Below, one piece after another: positions 36,225 to 43,433 of a stretch of 64,000 bases of DNA. The notes beneath the pieces are model-generated. The model was not told where the DNA came from. It saw only the letters and a list, made by a program, of their open reading frames with translations, and made no database searches. This DNA comes from Demequina sp. NBRC 110057. Its GTDB lineage: Bacteria; Actinomycetota; Actinomycetes; Actinomycetales; Demequinaceae. Each line of letters begins with the position of its first letter. Position 1 is the first letter of the stretch. The position numbers and the translations under genes are program-made. The stretch spans positions 496,001 through 560,000 of the forward strand of contig NZ_BBRN01000003.1 in the NCBI RefSeq assembly GCF_002090175.1. Reading direction: 5' to 3'.

Positions 36225-37669
36225 AGCTCCTCCCCCAGGTCGAGGGCGGAGATGTCGACGGGCTGACCCGTGGCGAGCGAGCCGTTGCCCGCGATGCCGA
36301 CGGACACCGCGCGCAGGCCGTCGCGGTAGCCGGCGGCGCGCTTGAGCGGGTCCTCGCCCACCAGCAGGTCGCGGCGGAACACCTCCATCAGCAGGATCGC
36401 GTCGCCGCCTCCGTGTCCACCGATGCCCGCGGGGATGTCCACCTCGACGGGGGCCTCCCAGTGGCGCTGCACGACGAGCCTCTCGCCGTGCGGGCGCAGG
36501 GCGTCGGCGGCGACCCCCTCGGGGGTGGCGGACGGGTCGAGCGTGACACGACCCTCGGCGTCGGCAATGACGGCGCCGCGCTCGACGACCTCAAGCTCGG
36601 CCCGGCCCTCGGTCCCGTTGACGGTGACGCGGTAGCCCTCCCACGGGGCGTGGGCGTTGAGCGAATAGGTCATCACGGCACCCGAGCGGTAGTCGACCAC
36701 CAGCGCGAGGTTGTCCTCGATGTCGATGCCGTCGTCGAACACGTCGCGGTCGCGGATGTAGCCGTCGTGGTGCTCCGACTTGAGGTACAGCTCCTCGAGG
36801 CGCGGGTCGTCGCGCAAATCAAGAGCGAACGGGTCGCCCTCGGCGCCCGTGCCACGCGACGGTCGCTCGCCCATGCCGCGGGCGCGGGCGTTCTCGCCGC
36901 CATAGAACTTGAGCCCGCCGCGCGCGTAGACGCGCTCGGGGACGTCACCCAGCCACCAGTTCACGAGGTCGAAGTGGTGCGAGGACTTGTGGATCAGCAG
37001 GCCGCCCGAGTTCTCCTTGTGACGGTGCCAGCGGCGGAAGTAGTCGGCGCCATGGACGGTGTCGAGAGCCCATTCGAAGTGCACGGACGTGACGCGGCCG
37101 ATGCGGCCCGAAGCGATCACCTCGCGCAGCGTGGAGTTGCGCGGCGCGTAACGGTAGTTGAACGTCATCACGAGGTCGCGGCCGGTCTCCGCGACGGCGC
37201 GGGTGATGGTGCGGCAACCCTCGGCCGTGGTGGTGAGCGGCTTCTCTACGACAACGTTGGCGCCGGCGCGCATGGCGCGGTCCACCATCTCGGCGTGCGT
37301 CGCGTCGATGGTGGTGACGATGACGGTGTCCACGGCCTGCTCGGCGATCATCGCCTCGAGGCCGTCGGAGTCGTAGCGGGGCAGCCCTGCGGGCCCGTCG
37401 CCGGTGCGCGCACCGGCGACCCCGTCGTAGTACTCGATGCGCCCCGGGTTGCGGTCCAGCCAGGCGACGATCTCGGCGACGTCGGCGTGGTCACCCGTGA
37501 TGGCGTCCACGTACATGCCGGCGCGGTGGCCAGTGCCGATGACGGCGTAGCGGGTGCGGGTCCGGTCGGCGGCGGGCTCGTCAAAGACGGGCATCACCAG
37601 GGGGCTGGGGCCGTCGGCGCTCTCGTAGCGCGGCGGGGCGGTGGGGTTCTGGTCGGCAACCTGAGTCAC
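36221..37669 (-). CDS. Gfo/Idh/MocA family oxidoreductase in the galacturonate operon
   Basis: 482 residues, longer than the usual 330-400. The N-terminal Rossmann domain begins after about 35 extra residues (RYAVIGTGHRAGMYVDAI), and the hallmark EKPLTTTAEG lies near 145. The C-terminal alpha/beta domain has WHRHKENSGGLLIHKSSHHFD, where the Lys/His residues form the active site, and a late GGHGGGDAILL segment. It is an NAD(P)-dependent sugar or sugar-acid oxidoreductase. The five-enzyme galacturonate route does not need it, yet it is coupled to eda by ATGA, so it may process a linked substrate such as an unsaturated or modified uronate. Substrate unknown. Confidence 0.85.
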   Translation of the reverse strand: MTQVADQNPTAPPRYESADGPSPLVMPVFDEPAADRTRTRYAVIGTGHRAGMYVDAITGDHADVAEIVAWLDRNPGRIEYYDGVAGARTGDGPAGLPRYDSDGLEAMIAEQAVDTVIVTTIDATHAEMVDRAMRAGANVVVEKPLTTTAEGCRTITRAVAETGRDLVMTFNYRYAPRNSTLREVIASGRIGRVTSVHFEWALDTVHGADYFRRWHRHKENSGGLLIHKSSHHFDLVNWWLGDVPERVYARGGLKFYGGENARARGMGERPSRGTGAEGDPFALDLRDDPRLEELYLKSEHHDGYIRDRDVFDDGIDIEDNLALVVDYRSGAVMTYSLNAHAPWEGYRVTVNGTEGRAELEVVERGAVIADAEGRVTLDPSATPEGVAADALRPHGERLVVQRHWEAPVEVDIPAGIGGHGGGDAILLMEVFRRDLLVGEDPLKRAAGYRDGLRAVSVGIAGNGSLATGQPVDISALDLGEEL

Positions 37670-37690
37670 GGGTCACGAATCCAATCGGGG

Positions 37691-39127
37691 TCAGCGGGAG
37701 AGGGCCGGGTAGACGGCGCGGGGAATCTCGTAGGCGAGGTCGACGGCCGTCTCGGCCGCCTCCTCGAGGGACAGCCGATGCTCGGCGACCAGCCGCGCGA
37801 GGTGGCCGGCGTCGATGCGCCGCGCCACGTCGTGGCGTGCCGGGATGGAGAGGAATGCCCGGGTGTCGTCGACGAACCCGGCAGTGTTGTAGAAGCCGGC
37901 CGTGTCGGTGACCGTGTCGCGGAAACGCCGCATCGCATCGGGCGTATCGAGGAACCACCACGGCGCGCCCAGGCGGACCGCGGGGTAGACGCCGGCGAGC
38001 GGCGCCAGCTCGCGGCCGAACACGTCCTCGTCGACGGTGAACAGCACGAGGGTGAGGCGCGGGTCGTGGCCGTAGAGATTCAGCAAGGGCCGCAGCGCCT
38101 TGGCGTGGTCGATGGGGATGGGGATGTCGTAGCCGACGTCCGGGCCGCGCTCGGCGAACACGCGCGCGTCGTAGTCACGCAGCACCCCCGGGTGGAGCTG
38201 CATCACGAGCCCGTCCTCGCAGGACATGCGCGCCATCTCGGTGAGCATGTGGCCGGCGAAGATCCTGGCCGATGCGGCATCCACCTTCCCCGCGAGCGCG
38301 GACTGGAGGATGCGATCGGCCTGGGTGGGGCTGAGCGGGGTGGTCTCGGCGTAGAGGTGGCCGTGGTCGGTGGCACGAGCTCCCGCCGCAACGAACGCTG
38401 CACGGCGGGACTCGATGGCCTCGATGTAGGACGCGTAGTTGACGACGTCGATGCCCGCGCGCTCCCCCATGGCGCGCACCTGTGCGAGCCAGTCGGGGCG
38501 GTCGAGGTTGACCACGGCATCGGGCCGGAAGGTGGGCACCACGCGATCGCCGTAGCCGTCGGCCGCGAGCCTTGCGTGCGACGCGAGCGGGTCGTCGGCG
38601 GCGTCCGTGGTGGCGAGGATCTCGATGTTCAGGCTGTCGAGCAGAGCGAGGGGGCGGAAGCCGGGCTCGGCGAGGCGCTCGGCGATGGCGTCGAAGGTCT
38701 CGTCTGCGTTGTCGGCGCTGAGCCGTGAGGTGACGCCGAGCACCTCCTCCAGCACGTGTTCCATCCAGATGCGGGTCGGGGTGCCGCGGAACAGCTTCCA
38801 GCGGGAGGCGAAGGCACGCCAGATCTCGCGGGCATCGGCCTCGACCGGCTCGCCGTCCCGGCGCGGGACGCCGAGCGAGTCGTGGGAGACGCCCTGGGAA
38901 ATGAGCATGCGCACCAGGTAGTGGTCCGGGATGACGAGCAGCGAGGCGGGATCACCGAAGGGCGCGTTGTCGGCCAGCAGGGCCGCGTCGACGTGCCCGT
39001 GCATCGACACGAGCGGAAGCGACCGCGTCGCGGCGAAGAGCTCGCGGGCGATCGCGCGCTCCTCGGGCTGGGCGGGCAGCAGCCGGTCCTCGTGAAGGGT
39101 GCTGAGCGGCGTGGTGGTGGCGGTCAC
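37691..39127 (-). CDS. uxaC: Uronate (glucuronate/galacturonate) isomerase
   Basis: 478 residues, amidohydrolase-like barrel. N-terminal metal motif SMHGHVDAALL (His43, His45), then HYL-type loop IPDHYLVRML, substrate and barrel motifs HLYAETTPLS, MQLHPGVLRDYD and the C-terminal WWFLDTPDAMRRFRD. It converts galacturonate to tagaturonate (or glucuronate to fructuronate). The start is GTG (39125-39127), 47 bases from a LacI-type palindrome. It leads the operon uxaC-gfo-eda-kdgK, divergent from lacI-uxaB-uxaA. Confidence 0.95.
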   Translation of the reverse strand: MTATTTPLSTLHEDRLLPAQPEERAIARELFAATRSLPLVSMHGHVDAALLADNAPFGDPASLLVIPDHYLVRMLISQGVSHDSLGVPRRDGEPVEADAREIWRAFASRWKLFRGTPTRIWMEHVLEEVLGVTSRLSADNADETFDAIAERLAEPGFRPLALLDSLNIEILATTDAADDPLASHARLAADGYGDRVVPTFRPDAVVNLDRPDWLAQVRAMGERAGIDVVNYASYIEAIESRRAAFVAAGARATDHGHLYAETTPLSPTQADRILQSALAGKVDAASARIFAGHMLTEMARMSCEDGLVMQLHPGVLRDYDARVFAERGPDVGYDIPIPIDHAKALRPLLNLYGHDPRLTLVLFTVDEDVFGRELAPLAGVYPAVRLGAPWWFLDTPDAMRRFRDTVTDTAGFYNTAGFVDDTRAFLSIPARHDVARRIDAGHLARLVAEHRLSLEEAAETAVDLAYEIPRAVYPALSR

Positions 39128-39173
39128 CTGGACCTCCTCGTCCTGGTTGCGGCGGCGCGTCGCGTGAAAACTT

Positions 39174-39187
39174 TGAATGCGCTTTCA
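39174..39187. promoter_or_regulatory. LacI-type operator, uronate class, uxaC-proximal
   Basis: TGAATGCGCTTTCA, a GCGC-centred 14-bp palindrome with one non-pairing position. Its centre lies 51 bases from that of the second site in the same divergent region, about five helix turns. Confidence 0.7.
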
Positions 39188-39224
39188 CGGCACGAATCCC
39201 ACTGTCTCACGCACAAACCAAAAC

Positions 39225-39238
39225 GGCAAGCGCTTACC
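39225..39238. promoter_or_regulatory. LacI-type operator, uronate class, regulator-proximal
   Basis: GGCAAGCGCTTACC, a GCGC-centred palindrome with one non-pairing position. Twelve of 14 bases match the site before the PL11 lyase gene (46057-46070). Confidence 0.75.
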
Positions 39239-39299
39239 AAAATGAAAGGCGATGTGTCATGATGGAGCGGTTCTCGCCACCGACGGAAGGGAGTGCGCC

Positions 39300-40265
39300 A
39301 TGGCCACGCTGCAGGACGTCGCCGTCGCCGCCGGCGTCTCCCCCGCCACTGCCTCGCGCGCCCTGAGCGCCCCCGATTCAGTCTCAATGGAGCGCCGCCA
39401 CCGGGTACTCGAGGCGGCCGACCGACTGGGCTACCGTCCCAATCGCTCGGCGCAGGCGCTCGCCTCTGGCCGCAGCCGCCACCTGGGCCTCATCCTTCCC
39501 GACCTGGCCAACCCGTTCTTCGCCACCGTCGCCAAGGGAGTGCAGGCGCAGGCGCGCGGCACGCGGCGAGCGGTGCTCGTCGCCGACACCGACGAGGACG
39601 TGCGCGCCGAGCGGGAGGTCATCGAGGACCTGCAGCCAGGCGTCGACGGAATGCTGCTGTGCTCGCCGCGCATCGGCGAAGACGAGATCCGTGAGATCGC
39701 CGCGAGTGGCCCCGTCGTCATCGTCAACCGCGAGGTCGAGGGCCTCGCCTCCGTGAGCTTCGACGTTGCCAGCGGCGTGCGCGCGGCGCTCGAGCACCTG
39801 CGGGCCCTGGGCCACACCAGGATCGCGTACGTGGGCGGGCCCGCGACCTCCTGGTCCGACGCCCGCCGCCGCGCGGCGCTGGGCGAGGTCGCCGGGCTCG
39901 ACATCGTGGACATCGGCGGCCAGCGCCCGGTTCACCAGGGCGGCGTCGCGGCCGCCGACCTCGTCATCGCCGCGCGGGCCACCGCCGTCCTCGCCTACAA
40001 CGACCTTGTCGCGCTGGGCGTCATGAGCCGCCTGCGGGCGCGGGGCCTGAGCGTCCCCGAGGACGTCTCGGTGGTGGGCTTCGACGACATCCCCGCCGCG
40101 TCCTACGTCTCCCCCGCCCTCACCACCGTCGCGCTTCCGCTCACGCGCGCCGGGCACGAGGCCACCACCCTGCTCGACGGGCTCGACGACGCCGTCGACC
40201 CTCCCACCCTTCGCCTGCCCGTCGAGCTCGTGGTCCGCGACTCGACAGGGCCGGCCCGCCCCTAA
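39300..40265 (+). CDS. LacI family regulator of galacturonate genes
   Basis: 321 residues from ATG 39300-39302, preceded by GGAAGGGAG. Helix-turn-helix TLQDVAVAAGVSPATASRALSAP, hinge SAQALASGRS, core LGLILPDLANPFFATVAKG and VVGFDDIPAASYVSPALTTV. It is first gene of a lacI-uxaB-uxaA operon and divergent from uxaC, with two GCGC-centred operators between. It is most likely autoregulated and relieved by galacturonate, tagaturonate or another pathway intermediate. Confidence 0.9.
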   Translation: MATLQDVAVAAGVSPATASRALSAPDSVSMERRHRVLEAADRLGYRPNRSAQALASGRSRHLGLILPDLANPFFATVAKGVQAQARGTRRAVLVADTDEDVRAEREVIEDLQPGVDGMLLCSPRIGEDEIREIAASGPVVIVNREVEGLASVSFDVASGVRAALEHLRALGHTRIAYVGGPATSWSDARRRAALGEVAGLDIVDIGGQRPVHQGGVAAADLVIAARATAVLAYNDLVALGVMSRLRARGLSVPEDVSVVGFDDIPAASYVSPALTTVALPLTRAGHEATTLLDGLDDAVDPPTLRLPVELVVRDSTGPARP

Positions 40266-40281
40266 ACCAGGAAGGATGACA

Positions 40282-41805
40282 ATGACGTCACTGCGCCGCC
40301 TGAACACCTCCACCCTCGCCTCGCTGACGGCCGCGGGGCTCCCCGACGCCGTGCGCGCCCCGGCGCCGTTGGACCGCACCGCCGCCCCCGGCATCGTTCA
40401 CCTCGGCATCGGCGCCTTCCACCGGGCGCACCAGGCCGTCTTCACGGAGGCCGCCGCGGCCGCGACCGGCGACGACCGCTGGGGAATCGTCGGCGTCACT
40501 CAGCGCAGCGCTGGGGTGCGCGGCCAACTCGCGCCGCAGGACGGCCTGTACGGCGTGCTGGGCCTGTCCGACGGCGAGACCCGGCTCGACCTCGTGGGCC
40601 AGGTGCGCGACGTCCTCTTCCCCGCCGAGCAGACCGCGGACGTCCTCGCCGCCATCGCCGCCCCCACCACGCACGTCGTGTCCCTCACCGTCACCGAGAA
40701 GGGCTACCGGCGTGCGGCGGGCGGCGGCCCCGACCTCGCCGACGCCGCACTCGCGTTCGACCTCGAGGTCCTGTCCCGCGAGATCGACGGGGCGGCCGAT
40801 GCCGCCGTCACCTCCCGTAGCGCCGTCGGGCTCCTGCTGCGCGGCCTCGCGCACCGCTGGCACGGCGGCGGGCAGCCGGTGTCCGTCGTCGTGTGCGACA
40901 ACCTCATGGACAACGGCCCCCAGGTGGAGGCGCTCGTCCACGCCATCGTCGACGCGTCCCCCGCGGCCGGGGCGGCGAGCCTGGGCGACTGGCTGCGCGC
41001 CTCGGTCGCCTTCCCGGCCACGATGGTGGACCGCATCGTGCCCGCCACGACCGACGCCCACCGGGCTACCGCATCGGCCCTCCTGGGGGCGAGCGACGCG
41101 GGACTCGTCGTCGCCGAGCCGTTCATGCAGTGGGTGATCCAGGACCGCTTCGCCGGGCCGCGGCCCGCCTGGGAGGAGGCCGGGGCGCAGCTGACCGAGG
41201 ACGTGAGCGCATACGAGCACACCAAGCTGCGCATTCTCAACGGCACACACTCGGCACTCGCGTACCTGGGCGCGCTGCGGGGGCACGCGCTCATTGCCGA
41301 TGCCGTCGCCGACCCCGACCTTCACGCCTTCGCTCGCGCGCTCATCGACGAGGACGCCATCCCGTCACTCGGGAGCGTCGAGGAGATCGACCTTGCCGCG
41401 TACCGGGAGTCGGTGCTCGAGCGCTTCGCCAACGCGGCCATCGGCCACACCACGGTGCAGATCGCGATGGACGGGTCGCAGAAGCTCCCCATCCGCTTCC
41501 TCGCGACGGCCCAGGATCGCCTCGCCGCCGGCGCAGTTCCCCACGCGATGGCGCGCGCCGTCGCGGCCTGGATGCTGTACGTGCGGGCGACCACCGCGGG
41601 CGAGCTCGAGGTCGCGGGGCGGCGCGTCGAGCTGGACGACCCGCTCGCGGCGCGCCTGGGTGGCCTCGCCGTCGGGCCGATGGAGGGGCTCGCCGATCGA
41701 CTCGTGTCCGGCAGCGGCATCTTCCCTGCCGCGCTGGCCGGCGACGACCGCTTCCGCGACGCGGTGCGCTCGGCCGTCGACGACCTCCAGGGGGCGACCG
41801 TATGA
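40282..41805 (+). CDS. uxaB: Mannitol dehydrogenase family oxidoreductase, probable tagaturonate reductase
   Basis: 507 residues from ATG 40282-40284. An ATG 6 bases earlier sits directly on the AGGAAGG ribosome site and is less likely. Long-chain polyol dehydrogenase family: NAD site GIVHLGIGAFHRAHQA, SLTVTEKGY, and catalytic region EHTKLRILNGTHSALAYLG. The family includes UxaB (tagaturonate), UxuB (fructuronate) and mannitol enzymes; the following altronate dehydratase favours tagaturonate to altronate. It overlaps uxaA by ATGA. Confidence 0.9.
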   Translation: MTSLRRLNTSTLASLTAAGLPDAVRAPAPLDRTAAPGIVHLGIGAFHRAHQAVFTEAAAAATGDDRWGIVGVTQRSAGVRGQLAPQDGLYGVLGLSDGETRLDLVGQVRDVLFPAEQTADVLAAIAAPTTHVVSLTVTEKGYRRAAGGGPDLADAALAFDLEVLSREIDGAADAAVTSRSAVGLLLRGLAHRWHGGGQPVSVVVCDNLMDNGPQVEALVHAIVDASPAAGAASLGDWLRASVAFPATMVDRIVPATTDAHRATASALLGASDAGLVVAEPFMQWVIQDRFAGPRPAWEEAGAQLTEDVSAYEHTKLRILNGTHSALAYLGALRGHALIADAVADPDLHAFARALIDEDAIPSLGSVEEIDLAAYRESVLERFANAAIGHTTVQIAMDGSQKLPIRFLATAQDRLAAGAVPHAMARAVAAWMLYVRATTAGELEVAGRRVELDDPLAARLGGLAVGPMEGLADRLVSGSGIFPAALAGDDRFRDAVRSAVDDLQGATV

Positions 41806-43358
41806 CCTCCCCCGCCACGGCATCGGCCCTGGACTTTGCCGACGTCACCATCCTGCTGGCTGAGGGCGACGACGTCGCCGTCGCTACGCGGGACCTCACC
41901 GGGGGCACGGTCCTGCGCGGCGCGCCCGCCGGCGATGTCACCGTCGGCTCGAACGTCGCGCGCGGGCACAAGGTGGCGCTCCGAGCCATCGCCGACGGCG
42001 ACCCTGTACGCAAGTACGGCCAGGTCATCGGCCGCGCCACCGCGCCCATCCGCGCCGGCGCCCACGTCCACGCCCACAACCTGGGCATGGACGACGGCGA
42101 GCGCGAGATCGAGGTGGGGGTCGACCGCCGCCCCACGGTGCCGGCGACCGAGCGCCGCACCTTCGAGGGCTACCGCCGCTCCGATGGGACGTGGGGGACG
42201 CGCAACTACATCGGCATCGTCACGTCGGTGAACTGCTCGGCGTCGACCGCGCGCATGATCGCCGACCAGTTCCGCGGCCCGGTCCTCGACGCGTATCCGC
42301 ACGTGGACGGGGTCGTGGCCCTGACGCACGACACCGGCTGCGGACTGGTCCCCACGAGCGAGGGGGCGCAGGTCACCCGGCGCACGCTGCAGGGCTACGC
42401 GTCCCACCCCAACATGGCCGGGCTGCTGGTGCTGGGCCTCGGCTGCGAGATGCTGCCGGCGGCGACCATCCTCGACGGGGTGACCCTGCGCGACGACCTG
42501 CCGGTGACGACGCTCACCATCCAGGACACGGGCGGCATCCGCGCCACCGTGCGCGCCGGCGTGGCCGCCATCGAGTCGATGCTCCCCCGCGTCGAGGCGC
42601 TGCGACGGGAGACGGCCCCGGCATCGGCCCTGGTGCTGGGCACGAACTGCGGCGGGTCCGACGGATACAGCGGCATCACCGCCAACCCGGCGCTGGGCTT
42701 CGCGAGCGACCTGCTGATCGCGCAGGGAGGGCGCTCGGCGCTGGCCGAGACCCCCGAGGTCTACGGTGCCGAGCACCTGCTGCTGCGCCGCGCGGTGTCC
42801 CAGGAGGTGGCCGATGCTTTGGTCGCCCGGCTGCGCTGGTGGGAGAAATACGCGGAGGCCGGCGGCGGCACCCTGGACAACAACCCCTCCCCCGGCAACA
42901 AGGCGGGCGGGCTGACGACGATCCTGGAGAAGTCGCTCGGAGCCGTGGCGAAGTCGGGGTCGTCGGAGCTTGTCGCTGTGCGCGAGTACGCCGAGAAGAT
43001 CGACCTGCCGGGGCTGACGTTCATGGACACCCCCGGCTACGACCCGGTGTCGGTGACGGGCCTCGTCGCCGGCGGCGCGACGGTGGTGGTGTTCACGACG
43101 GGCCGCGGCTCGGTGCTCGGGTGCAAGCCGTCACCCTCGATCAAGATCGCGACCAACACCGAAACCTACGAGCGCATGCGCGAAGACATGGACCTCAACG
43201 CCGGACGGATCGTCGACGGCACCGCGTCGCTCGAAGACGTGGGCCGGGAGATCTTCGAGAAGATCCTCGCCGTCGCCTCGGGCGAGCAGACGGTGTCCGA
43301 GGAACTCGACCTTGGTTCCGACGAGTTCGTGCCCTGGCAACTTGGGACGGTGACGTAA
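41802..43358 (+). CDS. uxaA: Altronate dehydratase
   Basis: 518 residues from the ATG of an ATGA overlap. N-terminal SAF domain (about 1-105) joined to the catalytic UxaA domain: GTRNYIGIVTSVNCSAST, LTHDTGCGLVPT, VLGTNCGGSDGYSGITANP, LDNNPSPGNKAGGLTTI and FTTGRGSVLGCKPSPSIKI, with conserved Cys residues for the iron site. It dehydrates altronate to 2-keto-3-deoxygluconate. This choice of dehydratase (not mannonate dehydratase) makes the pathway one for galacturonate. Confidence 0.95.
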   Translation: MTSPATASALDFADVTILLAEGDDVAVATRDLTGGTVLRGAPAGDVTVGSNVARGHKVALRAIADGDPVRKYGQVIGRATAPIRAGAHVHAHNLGMDDGEREIEVGVDRRPTVPATERRTFEGYRRSDGTWGTRNYIGIVTSVNCSASTARMIADQFRGPVLDAYPHVDGVVALTHDTGCGLVPTSEGAQVTRRTLQGYASHPNMAGLLVLGLGCEMLPAATILDGVTLRDDLPVTTLTIQDTGGIRATVRAGVAAIESMLPRVEALRRETAPASALVLGTNCGGSDGYSGITANPALGFASDLLIAQGGRSALAETPEVYGAEHLLLRRAVSQEVADALVARLRWWEKYAEAGGGTLDNNPSPGNKAGGLTTILEKSLGAVAKSGSSELVAVREYAEKIDLPGLTFMDTPGYDPVSVTGLVAGGATVVVFTTGRGSVLGCKPSPSIKIATNTETYERMREDMDLNAGRIVDGTASLEDVGREIFEKILAVASGEQTVSEELDLGSDEFVPWQLGTVT

Positions 43359-43374
43359 ACCACCCCACACACCA

Positions 43375-43416
43375 CCGCCCCGGACGCCTGCACGGAAAGC
43401 GTGGCGTCCGGGGCGG
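43375..43416. terminator. Bidirectional terminator between uxaA and the PL11 gene
   Basis: A perfect 14-bp stem (43375-43388 with 43403-43416) and 14-base loop between converging genes. Confidence 0.82.
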
Positions 43417-43433
43417 CGTGCTGTCGGCCCGAG

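Noticed and set aside
40276-40281. Earlier ATG for uxaB
   Set aside because: It directly follows the AGGAAGG ribosome site with no spacing; the ATG at 40282 has normal spacing.
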